Made by a program: the position numbers and the translations under genes. The notes below the pieces were generated by a model. The model was not told the origin of the DNA. It was given only the letters and a program-made list of their open reading frames with translations, and did not search any database. Positions 46,342 to 55,184 of a DNA stretch of 64,000 nt are shown here, one piece after another. The number at the start of each line of letters is the position of its first letter. Position 1 is the first letter of the stretch. The DNA comes from Mucilaginibacter rivuli (GTDB lineage Bacteria > Bacteroidota > Bacteroidia > Sphingobacteriales > Sphingobacteriaceae), in assembly GCF_019391655.1 (NCBI RefSeq), contig NZ_JAHXPQ010000007.1, positions 1 through 64,000 on the forward strand. Reading direction: 5' to 3'.

Positions 46342-46664
46342 GATAAGTTAATCGTTTATGTTTACGGCAATAAAAAAACTGCTCCGGTAAAGAAACAAGG
46401 AACGGCAATGATAATGTTGATATATTATACCTGGGTCAAAGTCTGATTGTGCATAAAGCAGCCAGGTTGTTCAAAGGAGGTAAAGTGAAGGTACGATATT
46501 ATCGTGTCTTTAGGTAATAAGTATGCTTTTTTACTATTTGTTTTGAATATAATTAATATATTTATGATATCCTATTTGTAGAAATCTAATTAATTATAAG
46601 CGTAAAATTATTCGTTATTATTAATAGTTGAGAGCTGTTTTTCGTTTTATCTAAACCTAATGTG
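46342..46664. other. Divergent intergenic region between kinase operon and a secreted-protein gene
   Basis: This gap of 323 bases must hold the promoters of the three-gene signalling operon and of the gene at 46665. It contains a short perfect palindrome (ACGATA at 46493-46498 and its complement to 46505) that could be an operator, and is otherwise AT-rich. An unusual AAGGAGG at 46474-46480 precedes only a 10-codon frame. Confidence 0.5.
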
Positions 46665-47411
46665 ATGAAATCTATCAAGCCTATCTTCGCGTTTTATTTT
46701 TTATTGATATGCAGCAATGCTTTCGGCCAGCAGAAACAGGCAAAGGTATCGGCAGATGATATTTACGCTTATCAAAACTTTAATAGCCTCGAACAAAAAC
46801 TTAAGCTGCCTGACGTAGCCAAGCTAAAAAACGGAACGCATTGGCGTTTGTTTTTTAGCTATACCATATCCGCCTCGGTAATACTTGATGTAAACTATAT
46901 CAACGAAAATGAATGCAAGGCTTTTGTTACCCTATATACGCATGAGTATGTTGACACAACCAAAGAACACCCTACCAAACGTATCTATAGCGAAACAAAA
47001 GCATTAGATAATGCTACCGCGATAAAACTATTTAAACAATTAACGAGCGTTAACCTTAGTAATATCCCTGCGCAAAAGCGCGATACCATATTAAATGCCA
47101 ACGGGTATGGTGAGATACGAGTTGCCAGTTACCTGGATGGCAGCCCTCCTTCTTTTAAATATGCTGACAATAATGTATATACATTTAAAACATGCTGGAA
47201 AAAGGCAAGTAATGATGCCGCACACGATGTTTTTGATACATTAAAGACAGCGAGCGATATAAAGCAACTGGCCACCGCTTTTGAAAAGCGCATACCTTTT
47301 GAGCAGTATACAACAGGATGGATGATAGCAAGCCGTAAAGAGGCTAATTACGATAACGGGAAGTATAAGAAAGAGCGTGATGAATACCGTAAAAAACAAG
47401 GCCTGGATTAA
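46665..47411 (+). CDS. Hypothetical secreted protein
   Basis: I do not recognise a family. The ATG at 46665 gives MKSIKPIFAFYFLLICSNAF followed by GQQ, a signal peptide with cleavage after FG or near it; a GTG one codon upstream is the alternative. The remaining 225 residues are a mixed alpha/beta domain rich in lysine and aromatic residues, with two cysteines (ECKAF, KTCWKK). It is probably periplasmic. It is a single-gene unit with a hairpin after it. Confidence 0.65.
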   Translation: MKSIKPIFAFYFLLICSNAFGQQKQAKVSADDIYAYQNFNSLEQKLKLPDVAKLKNGTHWRLFFSYTISASVILDVNYINENECKAFVTLYTHEYVDTTKEHPTKRIYSETKALDNATAIKLFKQLTSVNLSNIPAQKRDTILNANGYGEIRVASYLDGSPPSFKYADNNVYTFKTCWKKASNDAAHDVFDTLKTASDIKQLATAFEKRIPFEQYTTGWMIASRKEANYDNGKYKKERDEYRKKQGLD

Positions 47412-47421
47412 TTGTAAACAA

Positions 47422-47454
47422 AAATAGCGATAGGTTTAAAAATCATCGCTATTT
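47422..47454 (+). terminator. Hairpin terminator
   Basis: Arms AAATAGCGAT (47422-47431) and ATCGCTATTT (47445-47454). The T-run is short, so strength is moderate. It could work in both directions, for the secreted-protein gene and the convergent TetR gene. Confidence 0.6.
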
Positions 47455-47482
47455 AAAATACTTTGATTTGCGGCTCTTGGTC

Positions 47483-48064
47483 CTATTCCTTTATCGCCGC
47501 CTTCACCAAATAAGGTAAAATCTCTTTCTGGAAGCTTACAAAATTTTTGCGCACATCCGAATCGCTTACCGAAGTAAAGGCAAAGCTGAAAACAATGCTC
47601 TTGCTTGATTTGATGAGGAAACGCAGGCGCGAAGGGTAAGTCTCATCGCGGCGGATATCGGTAACGCGGGTAAATGAGCTGATGAGGAGCTCTTCAAGTT
47701 CGTTACTTAAGCTCTTTAAAAAATCCTGTGAGTTGGTACTTTCGCGGATAAAGTCCCAGCCAATAAATTCATTACAAATGGTGTAGCTTAAACGGCTGGT
47801 TTTCATAATGAGGTTGGTAAGGTGTGTTTCCTCGTCCATCTCATCGTTGTAGTTTGCTATCAGGTCGTCAACACTCAGGCGTATATAATCCATCAGCAGG
47901 GCGTGTAGCACATCCTCTTTGCTTTCAAAATATTTGTATATGGTAGCTTTAGCTATTTTAGCCTTACGCGCAATTTCGTTAACACTGGTTTTGTGATAGC
48001 CAAACTTGCGGAATAGCTCTTGCGCGGCACGCTTAATGCTTTCTTTTATTTTATCAACTTCCAT
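47483..48064 (-). CDS. TetR/AcrR family transcriptional regulator
   Basis: The 193-residue product has the N-terminal TetR helix-turn-helix (residues about 5-52: SIKRAAQELFRKFGYHKTSV and IAKATIYKYFESKEDVLHAL) and a divergent helical ligand domain. It lies 4 bases downstream of the Rieske-like lipoprotein gene on the same strand. No efflux pump or obvious target is adjacent, so the effector and regulon are unknown. Confidence 0.92.
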   Translation of the reverse strand: MEVDKIKESIKRAAQELFRKFGYHKTSVNEIARKAKIAKATIYKYFESKEDVLHALLMDYIRLSVDDLIANYNDEMDEETHLTNLIMKTSRLSYTICNEFIGWDFIRESTNSQDFLKSLSNELEELLISSFTRVTDIRRDETYPSRLRFLIKSSKSIVFSFAFTSVSDSDVRKNFVSFQKEILPYLVKAAIKE

Positions 48065-48068
48065 TTAT

Positions 48069-48482
48069 CTAATTGGATACAAATATCTCATTAAAGTTCA
48101 CACTTACTGTATACATTTTTAACGACTTAGTTGCCGGTGCTTTTACCGGCGAACCATCGCTCAGCGAAAATTTGGCACCACTGCAGGGGTCGGTAACCGT
48201 AAAGGTGGGGTTATCTAAATTAACCGCGCAACGTTTTTCGGGCTGGTAACTGCTGCACCTGTCATAAGCCAGGTAATTGCCATTTGGGCTATGGTAAATA
48301 ATAATGCCCGATACGCCATACCCGTTTATAACAACAGCACCACCCGCAACGGTAAGGTTGCTCAGCCGCGGATCTGTCAACGGCGACTGGAAATTTACCG
48401 GTATATCGGGCACAAAACTGTTATCGGTTTTACCGCAGCTAATGCAGCATATACACACCATAAAAAAGCATACTGCTTTCAT
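48069..48482 (-). CDS. Rieske-like lipoprotein lacking ligand histidines
   Basis: The start at 48482 gives a lipoprotein signal (MKAVCFFMVCICCISCGKTD, acylated cysteine in CISC); a start 11 codons upstream is also possible. The C-terminal half matches the Rieske iron-sulfur fold: YLAYDRCSSYQPEKRCAV, then DPCSGAKFSLSDGSPVKAPA. In true Rieske proteins the motifs are CxH and CxxH. Here the histidines are serine or other residues, so a 2Fe-2S cluster in the normal way is unlikely. Role unknown; it is likely membrane-anchored in the periplasm. Confidence 0.65.
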   Translation of the reverse strand: MKAVCFFMVCICCISCGKTDNSFVPDIPVNFQSPLTDPRLSNLTVAGGAVVINGYGVSGIIIYHSPNGNYLAYDRCSSYQPEKRCAVNLDNPTFTVTDPCSGAKFSLSDGSPVKAPATKSLKMYTVSVNFNEIFVSN

Positions 48483-48559
48483 CACATTTCTCCATGTATA
48501 TATGCCTTTACTCATTTACGGTTTATTATTACGGTTTGGTTTTAAAACGTATGTTAAAC

Positions 48560-49594
48560 CTATATTATTTCAGTTTTAAACTGCTCCAGGAAACGCACGT
48601 CATTCTCCGAAAATAAACGTAGGTCACGGATCACGTATTTAAGGTTGGTGATACGCTCAATACCCATTCCGAAAGCAAAGCCGGTATATTTCTTACTGTC
48701 TATACCGCAGTTTTCCAATACATTAGGGTCAACCATTCCGCAACCTAAAATTTCTACCCAACCTGAGTGCTTACACATGTTACATCCAGCGCCTTTACAA
48801 ATGGTGCATGATACATCCATTTCGGCAGAGGGCTCGGTGAATGGGAAGTATGATGGGCGGAAACGTACCTTGGTACCTTCGCCATACAACTCTTGTACAA
48901 AGCTGTATAGGGTTTGTTTAAGGTCGCTGAAAGACACATTCTCATCAACGTACAAACCTTCAACCTGGTGAAAAAAGCAGTGCGCACGGGCGGATATAGC
49001 TTCGTTACGGTATACGCGGCCCGGCATAATAGCGCGGAATGGCGGTTTGCCATTTTCCATCATCCGTACCTGTACAGATGAAGTATGCGTACGCAGAGCG
49101 ATATCATCCGTACCCGAATTTTTTTTGATAAAGAAAGTATCCTGCATATCGCGGGCAGGGTGCTCTTCAGGAAAGTTCAATGCTGAAAAGTTATGCCAGT
49201 CGTCCTCAATTTCGGGTCCTTCGGCAACCACAAAACCCAGTCGTTTAAATATGTCGATAATTTCGTTGCGGATAAGTGACAGCGGGTGGCGTGAGCCAAC
49301 AGAAACACCCTCGCCAGGCAACGTCATATCAAATTCGGTGTCTTCGGTAGCGGTCGATGAGTCTATGCTGTCCTTTAACTCATTATATTTTGATTCGGCA
49401 AATTGCTTAAACTCGTTCAATACCTTTCCAAAAGTGCGTTTCTCTTCGGTCCCAACTGTTTTAAACTGTTCAAAAAGGTCTTTTATCAATCCTTTTGTCC
49501 CTAAATATTTAATACGGAAGGCTTCCAGTTCATCTGCTTTGGCCGATGTGAACGCTTTTATCTCGGCGGTGTATTGGTCTATTTTATCTTGCAT
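48560..49594 (-). CDS. pheS: Phenylalanine-tRNA ligase alpha subunit
   Basis: PheS is the catalytic subunit of the heterotetrameric enzyme that charges tRNA-Phe. The ATG at 49594 (MQDKIDQYTAEIKAFTSAKA) gives 344 residues, the usual length; an upstream start is out of family range. The class II motifs are seen in HPARDMQDTFF, HTSSVQVRMME, FHQVEGLYVD and the last motif GFAFGMGIERI. The insert CTICKGAGCNMCKHSGW is also usual in bacterial PheS. Its partner pheT is not adjacent. Confidence 0.97.
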   Translation of the reverse strand: MQDKIDQYTAEIKAFTSAKADELEAFRIKYLGTKGLIKDLFEQFKTVGTEEKRTFGKVLNEFKQFAESKYNELKDSIDSSTATEDTEFDMTLPGEGVSVGSRHPLSLIRNEIIDIFKRLGFVVAEGPEIEDDWHNFSALNFPEEHPARDMQDTFFIKKNSGTDDIALRTHTSSVQVRMMENGKPPFRAIMPGRVYRNEAISARAHCFFHQVEGLYVDENVSFSDLKQTLYSFVQELYGEGTKVRFRPSYFPFTEPSAEMDVSCTICKGAGCNMCKHSGWVEILGCGMVDPNVLENCGIDSKKYTGFAFGMGIERITNLKYVIRDLRLFSENDVRFLEQFKTEII

Positions 49595-49641
49595 TATCTT
49601 ATCAGTTCGGATGTTCGGCACAGCGCCAGGCATCGTTGCAA

Positions 49642-49649
49642 CAAATATA
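49642..49649 (-). promoter_or_regulatory. TAnnTTTG -7 box of pheS
   Basis: On the minus strand the sequence is TATATTTG, about 47 bases before the pheS ATG. It matches the Bacteroidota -7 consensus. Confidence 0.5.
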
Positions 49650-49773
49650 GAAAAAGCGCGCGTATTTTTGGTGCTCCGGGTCTAAAAACTGCCCGTATGA
49701 TACATTTAGCTATAATTTTACATTCAAATAAAACTTTTTGCAATAATATTGCTTGTATGGTTTGATTACCCTT

Positions 49774-52224
49774 ATGAAGAAAAATTTAATACTATTCGCG
49801 TTTTTGCTAATATCAGTGCAGGTGGCTGCCCAGCAATATCTCATAACGGGTAAAGTAGCCGATCTGGCAGGCAATGCCATTCCCTTTACTTCAGTATATG
49901 TTATCGGTACATCAGCCGGCACAAGTACCAACGCGAACGGGCAGTATATGCTCAAATTAAAGCCCGGTAAATACCAACTTAGTTTCCGCACACTGGGATT
50001 TAAACAGAGGTTGGAGAACATAGAGTTATCAAGCCAAAATAAAGTAGTAAATGTGCAACTCCGGGTTGAGCAGTATAAGCTGAATGATGCCAATGCAGAC
50101 AGTACCGGTCTCGCGCTAACAATCATCAAAAACGCTATTGCAAAACGCGAAGGATACTTAAACGAAACATTGGCTTATAGCTGTAATGTATACATTAAAG
50201 GTATGCAGCGTTTGCTGCACGCATCGCAAAATGTAGTGAGTAAGGCGGTATCCAAACAGTTTGATATTGATACCACAACCAACAATATTTTGTACATGGC
50301 CGAGATGCAAACACAGTTTAATTTTGAGCAGCCAAACCGTGTAAAAGAAATTGTAATATCATCAAAAGAAGCGGGTGTTAACAATGCGTTCAGCTTTAAC
50401 CGCGCGGCAAATTTGCAGATGAACTTTTATCGCAATACGTTTGATATTCAAGGCCTCAGCCAGCGCCGTTTGGTATCGCCCATTGCAGATGACGCGCTGA
50501 ATTTTTATAGCTATAAACTGCTTGGGACCTCGGTTGAGAACGGTAAAACCATCCACAAGATACAGGTATTGCCAAAGCATATTCACGGGCCAATTTTTAA
50601 CGGGTATATTTATATTACCGATGGCGACTGGCGTATTTACAGCGTGCATTTATTTGTGACCAAGAACGCCAACCTGAACTATGTTGATACCCTGAACATT
50701 AACCAGGATTATATACAACTATCTAACGACAGATGGCAACCCGCCGCGGTGGCTATTACCTACAGTGGGGCGCTGGTTGGCTTTAGGTACACAGGTTATA
50801 TTATTGGCACTTTTAGCGATTATAACTTCGATCCTAAATTTCCGCCTAAGTTTTTTAATGGAGAAATAATGCGTGTGCCTAACCATTCCCGCAAGGAAGA
50901 CTCTGTTTACTGGGCAAAAAACAGACCTGTGCCACTCACGCCCGAAGAAGTACGCAATTACCGGGATAAGGATGCTGTTACCCGCATAGCCGAAACCGAT
51001 GTCTATCAGGATTCGCTGGAGCGGGCGAACAATAAGTTTAAGCCGTTGCGTTACATGATATTTGGCGACTCAATAAAAAACAGGGCTGCCGGTTCATCAT
51101 GGTTCTTTCACCCTTCTTACGAAACTATATTATTCAATAATGTTGAAGGTTTTGCACTTGATTTTAAAGCCGACTATGATAAGCGTATTGACAGGCTGAA
51201 AAGTTACACCATAAGCCCCGAACTGCGCTATGGTTTCTCGAATAATTTATTGAGTGCCAATGTTGGTTTTAAATACCGGTACAACCCATACACCAAAGCC
51301 ATTTTTTATGGTAAGGCAGGCAGCAGCGTGCTCGACCTGAATAATGAGGTGAATAACAGCCCTTTTATTAACTCAATTAGTACCTTGTTTTTTGAGAGCA
51401 ACACTATGAAGCTGTATCGCTCCAAATATGCCATGCTGGGCCTGCAACATAATTTGTTCAGAGGGGTTTTGTTTGATGGCTCATTAGAATATGCACAACG
51501 GGAGCAATTGTATAATACTACCTATTTTACTGTGGTAGATAAGCCCGACGTAGTATTAACATCTAATAATCCATTCCATCCCGAGTTGCCCGATAATAAC
51601 CTGTTGTTTAAAACCAGTAACGCGCTAACGCTAAAAACATCTGTTACTTATACTTTTGATGAGCAATATGTAAGCACACCCAATGGGTTTCTTTATCAGC
51701 CAAGCAGGCTGCCTAAAATAAAACTGACCTATAAAAAAGGTATCAAAAATGTACTTAATTCGGATATTGATTATGACTATGCCGACCTGCAAGTGTATGA
51801 TGATCATATTAAGATAGGGCATGTTGGTTACTCATCATTTACCGTTACCGCAGGCAAGTTTTTCAATACAAACGCGCTGGTGTACCCCGATTATAAAAAG
51901 TTTAAAGGCAACGAAGGAATTACCTTTACGCCATTGGTAAGCTACTTCCACTTTTTAAGGTACTACACCTATACCGATGATAGCTTTGTAGAAGCGCATT
52001 ACGAACATAATTTTTCGGGTTTCCTGATGAATAAACTAAAAGGGATACGCCATGCAAAATTAGAAGAGATAATAGGTGCTAATTACCTGGGCCGCGCTAA
52101 CACCCCTGCTTATACCGAGTTTTACGTGGGCTTAAAGCGATACATTTTCCGTGTTGATTATGGAATATCATTTTTAGGTGGTAATCATTACATGCACGGG
52201 ATAATGTTTTATTATGGATTGTAA
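49774..52224 (+). CDS. DUF5686 outer-membrane protein with carboxypeptidase regulatory domain
   Basis: The ATG at 49774 gives a signal peptide (MKKNLILFAFLLISVQVAAQ) and 816 residues. Residues about 24-105 are a carboxypeptidase-regulatory-like beta-sandwich (GKVADLAGNAIPFTSVYVIG, GTSTNANGQYMLKLKPGKYQ). The rest is the DUF5686 region with alternating hydrophobic strands and an aromatic C-terminus (MHGIMFYYGL), as expected for an outer-membrane barrel. This build is widespread in Bacteroidota, with transport or biogenesis suspected but unproven. It is followed by a long palindrome. Confidence 0.88.
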   Translation: MKKNLILFAFLLISVQVAAQQYLITGKVADLAGNAIPFTSVYVIGTSAGTSTNANGQYMLKLKPGKYQLSFRTLGFKQRLENIELSSQNKVVNVQLRVEQYKLNDANADSTGLALTIIKNAIAKREGYLNETLAYSCNVYIKGMQRLLHASQNVVSKAVSKQFDIDTTTNNILYMAEMQTQFNFEQPNRVKEIVISSKEAGVNNAFSFNRAANLQMNFYRNTFDIQGLSQRRLVSPIADDALNFYSYKLLGTSVENGKTIHKIQVLPKHIHGPIFNGYIYITDGDWRIYSVHLFVTKNANLNYVDTLNINQDYIQLSNDRWQPAAVAITYSGALVGFRYTGYIIGTFSDYNFDPKFPPKFFNGEIMRVPNHSRKEDSVYWAKNRPVPLTPEEVRNYRDKDAVTRIAETDVYQDSLERANNKFKPLRYMIFGDSIKNRAAGSSWFFHPSYETILFNNVEGFALDFKADYDKRIDRLKSYTISPELRYGFSNNLLSANVGFKYRYNPYTKAIFYGKAGSSVLDLNNEVNNSPFINSISTLFFESNTMKLYRSKYAMLGLQHNLFRGVLFDGSLEYAQREQLYNTTYFTVVDKPDVVLTSNNPFHPELPDNNLLFKTSNALTLKTSVTYTFDEQYVSTPNGFLYQPSRLPKIKLTYKKGIKNVLNSDIDYDYADLQVYDDHIKIGHVGYSSFTVTAGKFFNTNALVYPDYKKFKGNEGITFTPLVSYFHFLRYYTYTDDSFVEAHYEHNFSGFLMNKLKGIRHAKLEEIIGANYLGRANTPAYTEFYVGLKRYIFRVDYGISFLGGNHYMHGIMFYYGL

Positions 52225-52233
52225 CACCCGGGT

Positions 52234-52266
52234 AGATTTGACAACTTTTTAAAAGTTGTCAAATCT
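52234..52266 (+). promoter_or_regulatory. 33-bp perfect palindrome: terminator and/or operator
   Basis: Sixteen-base perfect arms (52234-52249 and 52251-52266, AGATTTGACAACTTTT and its complement) flank a single T. It lies 10 bases after the DUF5686 stop, and its right arm contains the TTG (52256-52258) that would be the -33 element of the trhO promoter. It could end the upstream transcript and also act as an operator. Confidence 0.7.
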
Positions 52267-52278
52267 GTTAGTAAGCAC

Positions 52279-52286
52279 TATCTTTG
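52279..52286 (+). promoter_or_regulatory. TAnnTTTG promoter of trhO
   Basis: TATCTTTG with TTG 20 bases upstream (52256-52258) fits the Bacteroidota promoter spacing. The trhO ATG is 39 bases downstream. Confidence 0.65.
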
Positions 52287-52325
52287 CCACTCATTAAACG
52301 CTGCTTGAAACAGTATCAATGCATT

Positions 52326-53294
52326 ATGACTACATATCAAACATTACTCTATTATTGTTATTCAACAATAACTGATGCGGAGCAATACGCTGCCGATCAT
52401 CTCAAATTTTGCAAAAGCTTAAACTTAGTTGGCCGCATCATAGTTGCCGAAGAAGGCTTGAACGGTACTGTTTCGGGTACTGCCGAATCATGCCAAACGT
52501 ATATGAACACCCTGCATGCTGATGAACGCTTTGCCGGTATCGATTTTAAAATTGATAACGTTGATGAGCCTTCATTTGTAAAAATGCATGTACGCTATAA
52601 ATCTGAAATAGTACACTCAGGCCTGCGCGACCCAAACGTAATCAACCCGCAACAACAAACCGGCAAACATTTGGAGCCCAAAGACTTTTTGGCGATGAAA
52701 GATCGTGATGATGTTATTATACTGGATGTACGCTCAAACTACGAACATTCAGTTGGCCGTTTCAAAAACGCAGTAACCCTGGATATCGAGAACTTTCGCG
52801 ATTTCCCGGCACAGATAAACGAGTTGGCTAAATACAAAGACAAAAAAATATTAACCTACTGCACCGGGGGCATTAAATGCGAAAAGGCTTCGGCCTTGCT
52901 CTTGCACGAAGGCTTTACCGATGTATATCAATTGCATGGCGGCATTATCAAATATGGTAAAGAAGCCGGCGGCGAAGATTTTGAAGGCAAATGCTATGTT
53001 TTTGATAACCGTTTAACGGTTGATGTAAACGCGGTAAACCCGAAGGTAATATCAACTTGCTATAACTGTGGCACCACCACTGCTAAAATGATCAACTGTG
53101 CCAACCCGGAGTGTAACGAGCACTTTACCCAATGCGATGCCTGTGGCGAAAAACTGGAAGGCACCTGTTCGGTAGCATGTCAGCAACATCCGCGCAAACG
53201 TGTTTATGATGGTACAGGTTATTACGTTAAAGTGCCGCAACCTGTTAATTTCTCCAAAAAGAATCCAAAATCTGCGGTTAATTTGGGTGGATAG
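52326..53294 (+). CDS. trhO: tRNA uridine(34) hydroxylase / rhodanese-like TrhO
   Basis: TrhO (YceA family) hydroxylates wobble uridine 34 of some tRNAs. The ATG at 52326 gives MTTYQTLLYYCYSTITDAEQ and 322 residues. An N-terminal acylphosphatase-like domain (GRIIVAEEGLNGTVSGT) precedes a rhodanese domain (DVRSNYEHSVGRFKNAV) with catalytic C179 in LTYCTGGIKCEKAS. The C-terminal zinc-ribbon-like cysteine cluster is CYNCGTTTAKMINCANPEC and CDACGEKLEGTCS. The activity is known for characterised relatives and inferred here. Confidence 0.92.
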   Translation: MTTYQTLLYYCYSTITDAEQYAADHLKFCKSLNLVGRIIVAEEGLNGTVSGTAESCQTYMNTLHADERFAGIDFKIDNVDEPSFVKMHVRYKSEIVHSGLRDPNVINPQQQTGKHLEPKDFLAMKDRDDVIILDVRSNYEHSVGRFKNAVTLDIENFRDFPAQINELAKYKDKKILTYCTGGIKCEKASALLLHEGFTDVYQLHGGIIKYGKEAGGEDFEGKCYVFDNRLTVDVNAVNPKVISTCYNCGTTTAKMINCANPECNEHFTQCDACGEKLEGTCSVACQQHPRKRVYDGTGYYVKVPQPVNFSKKNPKSAVNLGG

Positions 53295-53323
53295 TAAGTT
53301 ACCCTTATTCTGTTTTAGCCGAA

Positions 53324-54124
53324 ATGAATAGATCGATACAGTCATTATTAATAAAGCTAAAGTTAGCTTCTCCTTCAATTAATAAGGCTCAGGATTTTGA
53401 CCGGTACAAACGGGATTCATATTCGCTTAAAAAGGAAACGATAAGCTACCGTATACTTTTTCCATCAAATTTCGACTCAGAAAAAACATATCCGCTGGTA
53501 CTGGTATTGCATGGTTCAGGCGAGCGGGGTAACGATAACTCCGTTCAGTTAAATAATGGCGGCGCGCTTTTTTTACAAAATAAGTTTCTCCAAAATGATC
53601 CTGCCATTGTTATTTTTCCGCAATGCTCAAAGGATGGTTTTTGGGCTAATGTACATATAGATACCACTCCTGATGGTAATGTGCAGCATAATTTCCAGAT
53701 AGCCGGAGAGCCTACCCGTGATATGGCCCTGCTTTTAGGCGCTATTGATGATTTTTTAAGTAAGCCTTACGTTGATAAGGACCGCGTATATGTAGGCGGT
53801 TTATCGATGGGGGGGATGGGCACCCTGGAACTGTTAAGGCGCAGGCCCAACGTATTTGCCGCCGCTTTTTCAATTTGTGGTGGCGATAATGCACTCAATG
53901 CAAAAAGTTATGCTCAAACACCGCTTTGGTTATTTCATGGCGAAGATGATACTATAGTGCCTGCAGCACATTCGAAGGACATATCCACCGCCATTGAAAA
54001 ATTTGGAGGAAAGCCTAAACTCACCTTATACCAAAACGTAGCACACAACAGTTGGAGCAATGCCTTCGCAGAGCCGGAGTTATTACCCTGGTTGTTTTTG
54101 CACAGTAAAAAAGAAGCTCAGTAA
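53324..54124 (+). CDS. Alpha/beta hydrolase (phospholipase/carboxylesterase-like)
   Basis: The 266-residue product has the oxyanion region LVLVLHGSGERGND, the nucleophile serine in VGGLSMGGMGTLELL, the acid in FHGEDDTIVP and the histidine in VAHNSWSNAF. This fits secreted phospholipase/PHB-depolymerase-type esterases often annotated as predicted peptidases. It has no clear signal peptide; the N-terminus (IQSLLIKLKLASPSINKA) is polar and basic. Substrate unknown. It follows trhO on the same strand after 29 bases. Confidence 0.85.
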   Translation: MNRSIQSLLIKLKLASPSINKAQDFDRYKRDSYSLKKETISYRILFPSNFDSEKTYPLVLVLHGSGERGNDNSVQLNNGGALFLQNKFLQNDPAIVIFPQCSKDGFWANVHIDTTPDGNVQHNFQIAGEPTRDMALLLGAIDDFLSKPYVDKDRVYVGGLSMGGMGTLELLRRRPNVFAAAFSICGGDNALNAKSYAQTPLWLFHGEDDTIVPAAHSKDISTAIEKFGGKPKLTLYQNVAHNSWSNAFAEPELLPWLFLHSKKEAQ

Positions 54125-54149
54125 GCGCAAATACGTAATTTATTAAATA

Positions 54150-54932
54150 CTACTCTGTTTTAGGTTTAAACTTTGGCTTAAATCCCAGCTTTGGTGCCGG
54201 TGTAACGGCAGGAATATCTTCAACAGGTTTAACCTCTTCAGCAGGCGTAACACTTTCCTCTGCAACTTTAGGTGGAACGGCAGCTTTAAACTTGGGCTTA
54301 AAGCCAAGTTTAGGTGTGGCAGGAGCCGGGGTTTCATCAACAGGTATAACCTCTTCAGCAGGTGCAATACTTTCCTCTACAACTTTAGTCGGAGCGGCAG
54401 CTTTAAATTTGGGTTTAAAGCCAAGTTTCGGCGTAACAGGAGCCGGGGTTTCTTCAGCTGGTTTAACTTCTTTGGCAGGAACAGTAGCTTCATCCACAAC
54501 CTTTGGCTGGCTGGCAGTCCTGAATTTTGGCTTAAAGCCAAGTTTAGGCGTAGCATCTGTGTCCGCAGCTTCGGTTTGTTTAACTTCTTCAGCAGGGGTA
54601 GCCAAAATTTCCGCTGCTACCGGAACATTGGTCTTAAACCTCGGTTTAAAGCCAACCTTGGGTGCATGCTCTTCGGCAACTTCATTAGTTACCGAATCAA
54701 TTACCGTTTGCTCGGCCAACCGGTTTTCTATAATTATCTTTTCTGCCTTAACTTCTTCGGCTGTATGGTATATACGCCTTAGGCTGTTAAACAGGTATTT
54801 TTTGGTGTGGTCAAAACTTTTTTCGCCCATTACGGCATAGTGAGCTTCAAATTCGGCAAAAAGTACTGGCTCGGCTACGGATAGTTGAGCCAGGTCGATC
54901 TTTTTCTTTTTGAAGAACTCTTCGAATGTCAT
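54150..54932 (-). CDS. Hypothetical protein with five PKLGFKPKF repeats
   Basis: I do not recognise this family. Residues 1-60 form a small helical domain (MTFEEFFKKKKIDLAQLSVA and following); residues 61-90 are a charged linker. From residue 91 the motif PKxGFKPxF occurs five times, starting at 91, 129, 168, 207 and 247. The 30-residue linkers between are rich in P, E, A and V. Basic motif and acidic linker alternate, so the tail is a disordered polyampholyte that could bind RNA, DNA or a partner several times over. It starts 4 bases after the DUF2442 gene. Confidence 0.8.
   Translation of the reverse strand: MTFEEFFKKKKIDLAQLSVAEPVLFAEFEAHYAVMGEKSFDHTKKYLFNSLRRIYHTAEEVKAEKIIIENRLAEQTVIDSVTNEVAEEHAPKVGFKPRFKTNVPVAAEILATPAEEVKQTEAADTDATPKLGFKPKFRTASQPKVVDEATVPAKEVKPAEETPAPVTPKLGFKPKFKAAAPTKVVEESIAPAEEVIPVDETPAPATPKLGFKPKFKAAVPPKVAEESVTPAEEVKPVEDIPAVTPAPKLGFKPKFKPKTE
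54153..54662 (-). repeat. Tandem coding repeats of about 117 bp
   Basis: These encode residues 91-260 of the repeat protein. Spacing of the motif is 38, 39, 39 and 40 codons, so units are in register but vary slightly in length. The two central units are the most similar. Confidence 0.8.
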
Positions 54933-54936
54933 AAGC

Positions 54937-55161
54937 CTATAATCCGGTAACAGTAATATCCTCGTTCAGTTTGTTCCAGTGAATGCCCGTTGGGGTTAAG
55001 TTCCAATCTGCACGTTCTTCATCCGTCGCGTTAAGCAATTTGGGTAGCCAAGCCATGGGGAATGCCTGTGGTTTGCCGCCTGTCCATTCCACGTAAAGCA
55101 TGCTGCCATCAAAGGTGAGTTTGATGTCTTTTTTTTGCTTTCGCGAAGTGAAAATTGCCAT
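54937..55161 (-). CDS. DUF2442 family protein
   Basis: The 74-residue product carries the DUF2442 pattern: DIKLTFDGSMLYVEWTGGKP, then FPMAWLPKLLNATDEERADW and the end GIHWNKLNEDITVTGL. DUF2442 proteins often accompany toxin-antitoxin genes, but no DUF4160 or toxin partner is present here. It precedes the repeat protein by 4 bases on the same strand, so the two form an operon. It is upstream-bounded by an interspersed repeat. Confidence 0.88.
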   Translation of the reverse strand: MAIFTSRKQKKDIKLTFDGSMLYVEWTGGKPQAFPMAWLPKLLNATDEERADWNLTPTGIHWNKLNEDITVTGL

Positions 55162-55184
55162 AGATTAAAGATAAATAATAAAGC

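Noticed and set aside
46485..46517. 10-codon frame behind a perfect AAGGAGG site
   Set aside because: The Shine-Dalgarno-like site is striking for this phylum, but the frame is only ten codons from GTG and there is no sign of attenuation.
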